This document shows, piece by piece, positions 51,097 through 64,000 of a stretch of DNA of 64,000 nucleotides. The stretch is taken from the NCBI RefSeq assembly GCF_910592395.1, contig NC_088319.1, positions 14,446,001 to 14,510,000 of the forward strand, in the 5' to 3' direction. Position numbers and translations under genes: made by a program. The first letter of the stretch is position 1, and each line of letters opens with the position of its first letter. This stretch comes from Lineus longissimus (taxonomy: Eukaryota > Nemertea > Pilidiophora > Heteronemertea > Lineidae). Below the pieces are notes generated by a model, which was not told where the DNA came from, made no database searches, and saw nothing but the letters and a program-made list of their open reading frames with translations.

Positions 51097-54000
51097 ATGG
51101 GGAACCAGCTGACAGGTGTGGCTCCATCTCAGATCCTACCAGTGGACCACTACCTAACTGATGTCGTAGACTATGAATTTGAAAGCAAGTGAGTTCATGA
51201 TAAGGCTTCAAAATATCGTATGAGCTTGAGTGGTGAATTTTGAATCTGAATTCAGCAGATTGCACGAGATGGTATGATATCGACATTCAGATCTTTCAAA
51301 GGATGAGATTAAAAGACTACAAGGAGGGAGACATTTTGATGTCTTTGGCTGGTCTTATCAGTGAGCTGAGAGTGATCTACCGTGATTGAATGAAGTTGAA
51401 GTATTTGGTGAAAAGTTTACGAAATGTTGACTATAAAGACAAATTGAGATGATTTAACTATCTTTTATATGTTGATTGATCTCTGTTACAGCATGGGCAG
51501 TACAAGATTCTTCAAAGTTGCCAAGGCCCGCTTCAAAGAAGGTCCAGCCGTGGTGAAGGTTTTCGTGATCCATGATCCATCACTGCCATTGAAAACATAC
51601 AGTGATCAGGTGGAAGGTATTGTGTTCAACTTTATTTTAATTTCTTTCGAAGAACAAGGTTTGTTAAAGAGGTTGAATCGAGAAATGCTTCCAAAAATGG
51701 CAAGTTTTAAACAGCCTTTTCAAAATCCTTGAGGAGATAAGCTCATGGACTGGTGCTCTTTCACAGTCAATGAGCTTTCAAAGCCCATCAGTTCCCAAAA
51801 CTCCATTTGTCTAGTTTGAAATTGCCATTACCTTAATGGTTAAAATTCAGCCATTGTGTCACTGAGGGCAAGGTGGTTTGTGTCATTCTCATTTCAAACA
51901 CTGCAAAATCATATTACAATGGATTATATGATTGTCCTTTGACCTCGAGTATCATGAAAAATATTTTTTACAGGAATCAGATTGCGACTACAGAATGCAT
52001 CAAATTGTTTGCCGTTCAGCAAAGCTGCTGTAAGTTTCATTTCATTGTTCTAGGTTCCTACTGTGTTGTGGGTCTCTTGTGGGCTAGAATTAGTGAAAAC
52101 TTCGGTATTGATCTCAAGATAATGCATCAGCAGTTCAGGCCTCAGATTTTCCATATTTTCGTTAAAGAGTAAATTCCTTTGATACTCATACAGATGTATT
52201 GTGGGACTTTACACCATTGTTTGAATGATTCCCTCAGATCTTTGATTAAGATTTCTATCTGGCAATTACATTTTTCATTTCCATTGTTTTCCAGCTCTCC
52301 GACAAGGCGGCATTACTCTTCCGAGAATATGTCAAAGACAGTTTGTACGATCGGATGAGTACTCGGCCCTTCCTTAACGGCATTGAGAAGAAATGGATTG
52401 CATTCCAGCTGCTCTGTGCTCTCAACCAAGCTCACAAACTCAAAGTATGTACTGTAGTAATGCCCTGTTTGATCGCCGGACTGAGAAATTATGGTAGTCT
52501 TGCAGTATGCGGACTGATGTCAGGTTGCCCTCCCGCCCTTGTAAAATTTTGGGCTTTTTCACATAGTCAGGTCTCTTTTTAAGTGGGCTTGTAGACCACA
52601 CTGTCCTGTTTCTCTTTCATGATGTGTTATTTTTCTCTTAGGTCTGCCATGGTGATATAAAATCAGAGAACGTGATGATGAGCAGCTGGACATGGCTTCT
52701 TCTTGCAGACTTTGCAAATTTTAAGCCAACATATCTGCCGGAGGTAAGCTAATCGTGCTATTCTCTCCCATAACTGTAATTCTCATTTCTACTTTAAATC
52801 TTGAAGCATGAGAAAGTTTTTAGCTCTCTTAGTCGATCTTATTTGCTCTGATCTTAAAGTGAGTCTCCAAATTTCTTTCTAATACCAGGATAACCCAGCC
52901 GATTTCTCCTATTTCTTCGACACGTCTCGTAGACGGACGTGCTACATTGCACCGGAGAGATTTATAGAAAGTGTGGTGTGGAACTCTGAGGTGGCGGCAC
53001 CTATTGACCTGACAAGCAATGAAATCAAGAAGGGCGACCTCACGCCAGCCATGGATATATTCTCTGCAGGGTAAGAATCAGGTTTTATTGTTACATTTCT
53101 TAGTTTGTTCCTCTAGGGGAAATATCTGACTTCATATCTATCAATGCCACCAAAGAAAAAGGACAGCATCATGCTGTGGGTTGGAAAATGGGTGACCCTT
53201 GTTTCATTTTACTTTTACAGATGTGTGATTACAGAACTATTCACCGATGGCCACCCTCCGTTTGATCTCTCACAGTTGCTCGGTTACAGATGTGGAGAAT
53301 ACAGCCCTTGGAAGATTGTGGAGAAAATAGATGACTTCAATGTGAAGGTCAGTACTCAAGTTCTGTCTGAAGTAGCAAAATCCCAAACCTCTTCCCTGCC
53401 TGACTTCGTGTTGCTTTCCTTTCCAATTTGTGTTTTTGACTTAGTCAAAATTTAATCAATTCCAGATGCTAGTTCGTCATATGATGCAAAAGGATCCGAA
53501 TTTGCGCCTCTCTGCAGAGGAGTACCTCATCCAACAAAGAGGCAAAGCATTCCCCGAGTACTTCTACACATTCCTGAAGCTGTACCTTCAGAGGTTTGCT
53601 AGTCCTCCAATACTTGCTGCTGAGGAGAGAATAATGAGGTATGATTGAAAAGGATGGTCACCATTCTTTAAACCAGACATAATTCATAACATATTCTCTC
53701 TGCCAATACTAGCTTCCATGTTGTATTAGTGACTGTACAATATAGATTTCGATCTGTTGTAAAACTTCATATCGTATTTATTATTAGAATGGGCTCATTG
53801 AGACCTTTGCAATGCATGGTCATGTCAATAGGTTTTGTGTTTTCACTTTTGGAGTAAATTTCTATGTTTGACGGTGGCAACAGACATGGCCAGTCCGACA
53901 GTTGATGTATATTGACTCTATTGTTTCAGAATCAAGAAAGACATTGATGATATTCTGAAGAACCTTGACGTCGATAAAGACAACTCAGAGGAAAACACTG

Positions 54001-57000
54001 GACTTGTTTTGATCATTTCACTCATCACGTCATCGCTCAGGAGTCTCAGGGTAAGAGTCATTTAAGAAGTGGCAAATCTGATTCTGATTCTCACAACTGG
54101 CCATTGACTCAGCTCGCTTGGCAGCTAGACCAATCTCCAACTCTTTTGTCTTTTGCACCACGATCAACCTGGTCTTCCCCTCTGTTACATAATAATAACA
54201 GTGTGTGTCTTATTTCATTGATAGTACTGCCACACTAAGCTGGTTGGCTTGGAGCTCCTGCTACAGTTGACCAACTATGTTACCTCTGAGATTATCCTCG
54301 ATAGGCTAATTCCTTTCATGGTAAGTTTAGCTTCAAACTCTAACTTCGTATTTTGCAAAAAGTCATTTATCAGTCTGGAGCTTTACTAGTGTCCTGGTTG
54401 AATCAGTAAGTTGTGAGCTGATGTGTCTCACAATTAACCTCAAAGCTGCTAAGACAAAAACAAATTACTATAGATAAAAGAGGTACTGTAAAGATAAGGA
54501 GAACAGCCATCACTTTGCAACATCTTTCCATTTCAGCTTTGGTTTGCCAATGATCCGTTACCTAGGGTGAGGGCGGAGGCACTTCATACCATCACAGAGT
54601 GCCTATCGAGGGTCAAAACGCTCCCTAGAAGTGACGCCAACATATTTCCCGAGTACATTCTGCCAAGTCTTGTAAGTAGATTCCTCCTCTCTATAGGTTT
54701 CATGACCCTGGTTTCATACATTTGAATGTTTCAAGCTAGCTGATAATTGATATTGGATTGTAGTGGAAATATTTAAGGCCAGAGTGTCACACTGAGTACA
54801 GTCACCCTAACTGTCTTCCTTGGGCATTGAACAAAGGGATTTCACCATGTTCTTATCAGCATGCAGAAAGCATTGATTATCGTACCAATCTGCTGTCATC
54901 TATGATCTTGTGCAGTGCTTGTAGGTTTGATCCATTTTGCCATTGTCTTTGGTCTGTCCATTAACCATTGCCATTCCTGTCTTCAGAATCATCTAACCCA
55001 GGACAAAGCAGTAATGGTGCGCGTGAAATACGCCGAAAAGATAGCACAACTTGCCGAGACGGCGCTCAGCTTCCTCGAGATGGTCCAACTCAACAACACA
55101 TCAGGTGAAACTGGGAGACGGGAGAGTATGATAAACGTCACCGCAGATTATGAGGTGAGATTAAAAACCTGATAATGTGGAAAAGAAGTAATTTGATCGG
55201 AGTCGCTTCCTCAATATCTTAGTTAGCTTCTCCATGATGTTTAACTTAAAGGGTTAATTTGTTTTATGTAACAGGTTAGCTATGATGCGGAACTACAGGC
55301 CCTTCACGAGATGATCCAACAGAAGGTAGTCAAGCTGCTCAGCGACCCTGACAACATTGTCAAGAGGACACTGCTTGAAAATGGCATCACGAGGCTCTGT
55401 GTGTTCTTTGGACGACAAAAAGGTTGGGGATGTCGTGAAATATTTTGTCTCAAAACTTCTAATTCTTAAGTGTATGACATCTGCAGTTTAGTTTTTGGTT
55501 TAACTTCATCATGGGTTAATAAACGTTTATGAAGTACAGTAAACTTGTCAACATTTGCTTCAGTACATGCACTTGATTACTCACGTCTCCCATTCTATTT
55601 TCAGCTAATGATGTCCTTCTGTCTCATATGATCACATTCCTTAATGACAAGGTAAGATGCCACATATCACAATTACTCAGCATCCAGATTACCTTTGACA
55701 CTAACTGTTTTTCATTCCCTACAAGCAAGAAACCTGTTATGATCTTGCTCATTCGAACTAGGTGCCACAAGTGATACTCTAAAACAAACTTAGTGTATGC
55801 TATTGTTACTAATATGAATACGAGGAGAAGGAAAGATCTCATCAAAGTAAATTCAACTGCTCTTTCTATATTTCATTGTTTTCTCTTTGTCAGTATGACT
55901 GGCACCTTCGTGGGTCGTTCTTCGACAGCATCGTAGGTGTAGCAGCATATGTAGGATGGCAGAGCTCAACAATAATCAAACCACTTATGCAGCAGGTGAG
56001 TCATAACACTGGCATTTGAACCAAGCAGAGCTCCGCACCAAAAGCTTGTCATAACATTGGCATAAGACCTGTGTTATTTTCCTCTACTTGGTTATTGGAC
56101 AAATCTTCTATTTGGCGAGAGGCTAATGTTAACAATAAATTGTGATAAATGTTTTTGTGCAACTGGCCCCAGGTTGGTGTACAGATCTATAGATTATTAT
56201 TTTCTGAACACTTTCATCTTGCTTGTAGGGATTGAGTGACACAGAAGAACAAGTGATTCAGAAGACGCTGTCTGCTCTCACGTCTATGGTCGAGTTGGGT
56301 CTGCTGCAGAAACCTCTCCTGCATGAATTCCTCACTGAGGTTGTCTGCTTCCTATGTCATCCCGTAAGTATAATGGAACCTCTCTATTAAGGACACCCTT
56401 GGGACTGACAAGTGCTTGATACAATGTAAAGAGGGCAACTCTTTTTGGTTGTGTTGGTTTCCTTGGCCCAAATAATGTCGAAAGAGCCAATAATGAGCCA
56501 GATTAGAGGTAATCCTCTATGTAATTTTCTCCCCTAATCCAGCCTCTTCATCCCTGGCAATGTTTCTACGTCAATTTCCAACCAAACTAATCTCACTTGC
56601 ATCTTCTCAATTCACTTGCAGGGTGTGTATGTACGACATGGAGCTGTCGGATTTGTGTCGGCGATCGCCAAGTCTCTCAACATAGCAGACGTTCATTGCT
56701 TTCTTCTCCCACTCATCCAACCATTCCTGAAGCAGCAGATCATTCAAGTGGATAATGAGGTACTGGGCACATTTGAAAACTTGACATTGCTGAAAATAAA
56801 ATTTCCGAATATTGATAGAATTCTTCCCCTAGAGCTACAACCTTGGCCCTGTTGAGTGGCTTATAGAGCTATTGTGCTCCTCTCAAGGCAATCACGATAT
56901 GATTTTGGCAAAACTTCAAATCTCATTGCTCTGTCAAAATATTGAATATCATTAATTTCTTCTCCGGTGCTACAGGTTATCCTGCTGAATGCGTTAAAGG

Positions 57001-60000
57001 AGCCTGTGCCTAGGTCTGTCTATGATTACATCTTGCGGTCTCAGCTGATTGATAAATTATTCGAGAGTCTGGAGGACCGGCAGCTTATTCGTAACATCTG
57101 TCGGCCAGGACATAAGCCAGCCTACCAGGAACTTGATGAGAGTCTAAATCAGCTCTTTAGAAAGTTGACGTCCCAGGGTATGACGGAATCAGATGAAGAT
57201 AAACTCATGGTGAGTACAGGTACTCTTTTTCCCGCATTTGAATTTTGTACATCAATGCATGTAAATGATGTACACTCTTTGTTCAATATACATTTAGCTT
57301 TCACGTGTATTGATGCTTTTTCAGGCTATGAAGGATTTCATGTTGAAGTTACACAGATCAAGAGCAGGGTAAGTGTGGTACACAATCTGGGTTTTCTCTC
57401 TCAAAATTTGTCCAGTTTATGGCAGAGCACTAGATTTTTATGGTGTTCATCAATTTCTCATGACTTATAATCGATGCTGTCCTCTTTCACTTTATGCGAA
57501 TCAGAGGATTTGGGTAAGAAGTGTTTCCGTTTAATATTCGAATACTGCATCCAGAATACTACGTCTTTTTGCATGATTGTGAGTCATAAGGTTGATAAGA
57601 TGGCAGCTGTTTTGTTTTATAACTGTTTTAAGGTGCCAGTTGTTGATCATTTTTGAAAAGTAAGTTTTGGGAAAGAAGCCCATCAACGCTTTTGATAAAT
57701 CTTGCTGTCAATTTTCATCTTAGGTCCAACTCGTATAACAATGCATACTTTGGGTAAGATTACATTTGACTGTTATGTAGTGTCAGAGTACTTTTCCATC
57801 TATCTCTCTTACTTCTTTATTCATACATGTACCAAGTAGTTCCTGGAATATGCTATACATGTAGTTTCTTTGGATTTTAGCACTATCACAATATTTTCAA
57901 AGGGTGGTGATAGACGAGACAAATTTGTTTCATAAGTAGTTAAGCAGTTTAAGCTGTTAATGAATCAGATGTATTCGACAGTATGAAGAAATGGGAAAAG
58001 GCAAATCGGGGTACAGTTCCTTTAAAAGTAAACATTCAAACAGTTAAAGACCTCCAAACACATTTCACCTCATTTATTTTGCATTGCATAGGCCGAATGG
58101 GTGAATTTTTGGAGATACATTTCCAGCATGGATTGAACTGACTGAATCAAATTTACTGATCAGATTGTAGAAATGTTTTTGACAGAGCTGATGAAATTCA
58201 ATCTTCTTCCTTGCCAAAGCTTTTCTTTCCCTCTTAATATCTCCTGCACAGTCCTGTAGTGTGAGAAGTCTGCAAATGCCTTTGGGTGCTGCACTCAACG
58301 TGTGTAGAGTGGTCATGCTTCAATGCACTTTGCACAAATTTCGACAGGCATTACATGTACTGTATCTGTCTTTGCACTAGATTTCCATGGGACCAGGTTT
58401 CAGCAGACTTGATACATGTAGATGAACTACTGGGTATCAGCCTGTGACAGGTCCCTGAAGTGTTGCGCTGATCAGAATAGATATCTCAAAAACAAACGAT
58501 AAATTGGAGGGGTGATCTGTATCTCTCCTTGTTTGTTGTATGATTTCTGTATAAAATTTGTCTCCCCAGCAATGAGGAGTCTGTTATCTATTCTGAACAA
58601 CATCCACTGTACTTGCCGTCATACCATCTTGCTTGAATCGTGGTCTGTCTCGTTCTTCTAGGTCATCAGAATCGTCGAGTTTTGAAGAGGAGGCTGCGAA
58701 ACAGGGTGTTGTTAATTTGGGTGTGTTGGGAAACAAGATGACGATCCGTCACGCTGACCTCATCAAACCACTTGAGGCTAAGATTGACCAACAAGCAGCA
58801 CAAAGCAGGTATGTTTTGTGCTTTGATCATGTCTGCAAAATATATGATAAAGGGATGCAGAATGAATGTAATGTCAAGTGATATATTCTTAAATCCTTGT
58901 TTCAGGAGAGCAAGAAAAAAAGTGCCTGGGCCCGAGTCCCCATCCATTACCATGAACGAGGAGTGGAAGAGTATGTTTGGGGCTGCTGAGAATGATAACA
59001 GACAAGCCCCACCCTCCCCTAAACTCAAGAAAGAGCCGAGTCCACCCAAAGGGTCATCCACGGAGCCCCAGAGCCCTGGGGTTAAACCGGACCTGCCGAT
59101 TACAATGTCGCAGTTACAGTCGTCTCTTGAGGGTATTCCTAAGAAGACACCGCTGCAGCAGCCTGATAGGCCACTGGTGCAGAGTAAGTTGGTGTGATAC
59201 TTCTGACTTGGATGCAGTTTCGTTTTTGTCGGTTTTTAGGACTTCTAGCTGAGTGTCTCCAAGTTCACTGATTGGTTACTTACCTATCTTCCACTTCAGA
59301 TCGCCATGCCAACTGTAAACTCGATCTTCGAAACCTCGTCTACAAGAAACGGGAACAGTACGAAGAAGACGTCGTCATCAAGGATCTCGTCGATAACGTG
59401 ACTTGGGAGGAGCGACGCCCTCTGCCAACGAATTGGAAACCAAAAGGTCTCCTCGTGGCCCACTTACACGAGCATAGAGGTGCTGTAAACAGGTGAGAAG
59501 TCAAATGATCAAATAATCAAGTGACATCTTCCAAATTTTAGGAAATTTTCGACAGTGGTGGCAGTGGTGACGATGTCCATGGTGTTGACTTTGTTTGGTT
59601 GTCAAGAAGAGGTTGGGGTTGGTGGGTTGGTTGGTTCGTCCTTGTGACTTGATTGCATCATTCAGGGTTGGGATGTGTGTGGCAGGTTTCAAGTTGCCAA
59701 GAGTAAAGTTACCACAGTTATTTCATTCACGATTATTTCAGAATTGCTGTTAGTCATGATAATAGCTATTTTGCGACATGTTCAAATGATGGTGCTACTA
59801 AAATCTGGGACTGCAGTCGAATGGAAGGAAAGAGCACAACAAACAGATCCAAGTTGACTTACGCAAAACAAGGCGGGCAGATTCGGACGGGCGTGTTCTG
59901 TGAATCATCGTACTCAGTGGCGACTGTGTCGGATAATGGAACTATTCACATTATCAGGTAGGGTCACATATCAGATTTGGGCATTGTGGTGAATACAAAA

Positions 60001-62169
60001 TGAGTGAATGTACAGTGCAGGACATGTACAGGGGCTACACAAATATTTTGTCTGGTAGGCAGTGAATTATAGTGTGAATAGATTTGGGGTGTGTTATGTG
60101 CAAGGGCTTTATAAAGATTGCCCCAGACCAACAGGGGTTAGAAAACATTCTGTACGAAAATCCAAAAGACAGCTCTTGTTATTAAAGACTTGCATATATC
60201 GGTAAGCAAGTGCACTTTTCAATCTCTTGTCTGAATCATTGTTCCTCAAAGTCTGATCACTCTTCTTCAGGATCGAAACAGGAACTACTCCTGCAAAGCT
60301 TGGAATCCAGAACACCAAAAATATAAACGTCGAAGAAACTGGACTTGTCGTGGATATCGGCCATTTTGAAACTGGCTCACGGTCAGTTTTAGGTTATGCG
60401 ACTGTCAACGGACTCCTGATTGGCTGGGATTTGCGATCACCTACCCCTGCCTGGCAACTGCAGAACGACCCCAAACATGGTCTCATTACGTCGTTCCATA
60501 TTCATCACCAGCAGTGCTGGTTGGCTTTGGGGACGAGTAGCGGGACTCACGTCTGTTGGGATATGAGGTTTCAGTTGCCAATAACGACAGTTGTGCATCC
60601 GACAGGTGAGACAGTGCTGCTAGCCTTACTACTTGTGTGTAACAGCATTGCAGTAAACTACAAATGTTCCATGCAATTTACAAAAAAATTTAAAATACTT
60701 ACTTTGATTCAAGAACTGTAATTAAATATTTGGAGGTAAATTCGCATCCAAAATGCACAAGGAAGTTAATGGTCAGTCTAGGAATAGGATTCAAAAAATC
60801 TCCTCAATGCGAATGTGCTCCAGACTTGCTCCCTATTGAAGAATAGAGAGGAATACTGGCCAAAGACACCACCCTGACCACAAAACTCTGATCTATGACT
60901 ATGATCAATGATGGCCTTATTGGATTGACTGCCTTCTTCTCACAAAGGCACAGGCAGTTTTAATTCCCCAAGGTGACCTTGTTACACGTACATTCCTGAT
61001 CAAATGTCATATCTTTTCAGGAGCAAGAGTTCGACGTCTGATCACTCATCCCATTGAGCAGTCATGGGTGATGTCAGCAGTCCAGGGAAACAACGAGGTC
61101 TCCATGTGGGACTTGGAGACGGGTGCTAGACAAAAGACACTCTGGGCGAGCACAGCACCACCACTTTCTACCACACAGGTAAGGGAATGTATTGACAATA
61201 GCCTGGCGGTTAACACTGCTGACTACTATGCAATAGGGCCTGTGTTCAGTCCCAGTGAGAACCCTGAATTCTGGATGATCGGTGTTACTTTCAAAGAACT
61301 TACATTCAAGGCTCTTCCGAGTCATTTATATGAGACTTAAAACCTAGATTACCTGTACCTGAGTGTGTATGCTTTGAAAGGCTCAAGATCCCATCAATGA
61401 TCAGATCAGGATGTTGCCAGTGACCAAACCTCAATGTAACTTGATCATTGTGATAACCGGTAATTCAAACTTTTCTTGTTATTCCAGGCATCTAGTCACT
61501 CGGTCAACGGAATGTATTTCGGCACCACAGACAACAGTTCATTTCTCCTGACAGCCGGTTCAGATATGAGGCTACGGTTCTGGGACTTGAACTTTCCATC
61601 AAACTCCAATATTGTCGCGGGTGCTGCTAGTGATCCATCGAATCATACCATAGTCACGTATAAGTAAGTGTATTTTGCCAATTTTGTAGAGGCCATAATA
61701 CTAGGCTTGAAGCCAAAGGCATCTAGATTCTGTCTAGACATTAGTTCTAGCCGTCAGTACTAAAAGAGGTCGATAGGCAGGAGCTAGGGGGTCAAATTAC
61801 AACCTGGGTTAAGTGTCTAGTCTAAGAAATAAGCTGAATGAGCCTTTGCTGATTGTACATGTACGACAAGGAGATAGCACTTTTTGAGTTCAAACTGGGT
61901 TAAGTGTTTAATCCAAGGAATATGCTATGCTTCTTCTGTTAATATTATCTTACTCTGATTTCAGGTCTCGGATTATAGAGAGCACTGAGGTGATCCAGGA
62001 GACGTACAGCAAGCAACGAGGCTCGGGCATCGAGGACATTCCAAGACGAGGCCCTGATGCTCCCCCTATTGGCCACCGTGATGTTATCACAGACATTAAC
62101 ATGTGTCATACGACGCAAGCATTCATAATTACAAGTGGTAGAGATGGTGTGGTCAAAGTGTGGAAATAA
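51097..62169 (+). CDS. PIK3R4: PI3-kinase regulatory subunit 4 / VPS15 pseudokinase
   Basis: Scaffold and membrane anchor of the class III PI3-kinase VPS34 complexes in autophagy and endosome sorting. Twenty-seven exons join in phase (1360 aa): 51097-51188, 51492-51616, 51974-52029, 52295-52444, 52642-52743, 52889-53070, 53221-53347, 53466-53638, 53930-54050, 54225-54320, 54537-54671, 54987-55154, 55275-55422, 55605-55651, 55894-55995, 56229-56363, 56622-56759, 56976-57209, 57325-57368, 58662-58808, 58906-59183, 59300-59492, 59742-59957, 60271-60605, 61021-61178, 61488-61663, 61965-62169. The N-terminus MGNQLTG carries the myristoylation glycine. The kinase domain has HGDIKSEN (D146) but DFA in place of DFG (D164) and no usual glycine loop, as is typical of VPS15. 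HEAT repeats fill the middle, then a Pro/Ser-rich linker, then a C-terminal WD40 propeller ending DGVVKVWK. An acceptor at 51087-51088 just before the ATG suggests a 5'-UTR intron. Confidence 0.97.
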
Positions 62170-64000
62170 ATAAATGATGAAAATTACTGGAAGATATTAT
62201 GCTTAGCCAATGTGTTTTCCATGTGAAATTGCCAGACACTCAAGTGAGCTCTCCTCGTGAAATGGACTATAGAACAATGGTACAACCAGCAAGGAATGAC
62301 TCCATTGGACGCATTCCAATCAGACCCAGCTAACCTCTCTTTTGAGGAGTAATGTCCGTAAAAAGTGGGCAGTTCGTCTTTGAATTGGACAAACCGTCAG
62401 CGACCAGCTCATTGCAATGTGGCAGTGTACAAATGTTTGTCCGTGTAGCAGGCTCATATCAAAGAGTGTTGTCTCTACTGAATTCAGTCCTGTGATCGGG
62501 GTCAATGCAATGAAAATAGATTTGAAGGAGAACAAATGTAAGTATTGATGTACATTTATTAGAGGTTCAATAATGTACATACATGTAGATGTTAAAGAAC
62601 AATAAATGATATTATGAATGAATTAGCTTTTTGTTTTGTGTATCAATGAAATCGGAGGTAACATCACAATGCCACGCCAACTGCAGACAGCCTACAAATA
62701 GACAAGTTTGAGAAAGACAGCCGGAGCCACTTAGTCTACAGCAAATGCATTGCGGGCGTAGGCTAACATGGAAGAAGAAGAGTGCCCTTCAAACATCGCA
62801 TGTGTGACTGGACATCACAAAGTACCAAACTCCATTAAATTATGACGAATGGAGGCAACTGCTTCTTCCATCCGTCTCCATTGTGTACCCGAGCATGATA
62901 GACTGATCAAAATTTAAATCCTTGTATTGCTCAGGACACACTCAACCAACAGATGTACTAATGTCATTGAATATAACACTCCATGCACGCATGGAGTGTG
63001 GTCTTAACCAAACTTGTCTTCTTGTACATGTATTGCACACATGCACGGAGTGTGGTCCAAACCTTTCCCAAACTTGTCTGTGTACGTACATGGTAATCTA
63101 ATGAAACCAGGCATGCAGGAGACATCTTTCCAAGAGCAATTAAGAGAATGCTTGACTGTAATATTTGCACAGTTTCTGATAGTTCTCCATAAAGAATTAA
63201 TGCCATAATAAATTGACCTGAAACCCAGTTTATTGTGTAAAGATATATATCCATAACAACATTAACAAGCAGATATCTGATATTTGGAATGGCAAACAAG
63301 CTAAAAATGGCCATACATACATTGCACAGTGAGAATGGCGCTAAACTTTGCAGTAAACTTAAAGGGACTAAAATTAACAAATCATTATGAACTAATACAG
63401 TAGTCCTTTACTACAAAGGTTGTGCAGAGACATACATTGTGTACTCAATAAACAGGTCATACCTCCTTTATCAAGTATGTGCCAGAACTGGAAATAGACA
63501 ATCATGGACCACAAAGAAAAAGACCTTACAGATTATCAGCAGGGTTGATATACATTTACTAATGACATCACAGATACAGGTGCTGTAGAGGAGCAGTTCT
63601 TTGATTTTGCAACAAATTCTCGCACTCGATTCTTACAAATAAAAGCATAATCCTTGACACACTCAACATGGGTAAATAGTTTTTCAATTTCTTAGTAATT
63701 GCACAAAATGATATAGATTAAAATGCCGACAGGGAGCTATCAGTCTGGTCTGACTGAGAGACTAGAATTTGAATATCAAATGCTAATAGCGCCAATTTAC
63801 TGCAAAGTTGTTGAGACACCTACATGTATTGGTGAAACTTAAATCTAGATGCATAAGTTTCCATGAAAATAATATAAAGAGCATGGAGATTCTAACAGGC
63901 AATGAGATTCCACATTTAAGAAAGGAAAACAGAACTGAAGTGCAAAGCAGACGAGCACTATCTACCTCCTCTGACATCGCATGCAACAAAAATTGTTGTA
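62170..64000. other. PIK3R4 3' UTR and downstream DNA, no gene seen
   Basis: After the poly(A) signal at 62601 there is no exon-like sequence. A perfect 10-bp hairpin (ACACTCCATG, loop CACG) lies at 62976-62999, with a related GGAGTGTGGTC copy near 63045. A minus-strand AATAAA (TTTATT near 63227) could end a gene lying to the right. Confidence 0.4.
62601..62606 (+). terminator. Poly(A) signal of PIK3R4
   Basis: AATAAA about 430 bp after the VPS15 stop, on the same strand, in AT-rich sequence with no other gene nearby. Confidence 0.6.

Noticed and set aside
52642-53070. Loss of DFG (DFA) in VPS15 as a degenerate kinase
   Set aside because: VPS15 proteins are divergent pseudokinase-like scaffolds and this pattern is the family norm, so it is not evidence of decay.
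62964-63380. 138-codon minus-strand ORF with hydrophobic residues
   Set aside because: Overlaps a hairpin and its partial copy; no splice sites or family resemblance.
1-64000. CRISPR array, bacterial operon or virus-derived gene
   Set aside because: Repeats lack direct-repeat/spacer structure, all genes have spliceosomal introns, and I saw no viral or reverse-transcriptase coding sequence.

Overview
The window is nuclear DNA from an intron-rich animal. Genes are cut into many short GT-AG exons, introns and intergenic DNA are AT-rich, and tRNA-derived SINEs, a MITE and several satellite arrays lie between or inside genes. The gene set (a doublecortin-EMAP fusion, a selenocysteine-type PRXL2/SelU protein, one each of MLF, GLT8D, INTS11 and VPS15) fits a marine invertebrate such as a lophotrochozoan, ambulacrarian or cephalochordate. 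The sequence alone does not let me choose among these.

Layout. 1-16.4 kb, minus strand: the 5' part of a DCX-EMAP gene (two doublecortin domains, an Arg/Asp-rich linker, the HELP motif and the first WD repeats), running off the left edge, with an 8.4-kb first intron. 19.2-22.1 kb, minus strand: an orphan candidate terminal exon, and a 378-codon acidic first exon that may be an alternative N-terminus of DCX-EMAP. 22.8 kb: a SINE. 23.5-26.3 kb, plus strand: a four-exon gene behind two perfect CRE sites, encoding a Pro-rich tandem-repeat protein with a RIF1-like, PP1-docking-like tail. 27-29.2 kb: a cluster of four unrelated satellite arrays. 30-32.4 kb, plus: TMEM222, with a SINE in its 3' UTR. 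32.6-33.7 kb: degenerate minisatellite. 35.1-36.9 kb, minus: MLF. 37.6-42.7 kb, minus: GLT8D-type glycosyltransferase. 43-44.9 kb, plus: PRXL2B. 45.4-50.7 kb, minus: INTS11. 51.1-62.6 kb, plus: PIK3R4/VPS15. The last 1.4 kb shows no gene.

The strongest special signal is in PRXL2B. The codon for the catalytic residue is an in-frame TGA (UxxC in place of CxxC), splicing is intact on both sides, and the 3' UTR holds a good form-II SECIS hairpin. This gene therefore reads as a selenoprotein. A second signal is the short RIF1-tail-like protein at 23.6-26.3 kb.

GLT8D/PRXL2B and INTS11/VPS15 are two closely spaced divergent pairs, and PRXL2B and INTS11 converge at their 3' ends. I rebuilt exons by reading splice sites and checking that phases match. 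The complete predicted proteins (TMEM222 205 aa, MLF 252, GLT8D 407, PRXL2B 211, INTS11 598, VPS15 1360) are close to the lengths I recall for their vertebrate counterparts.
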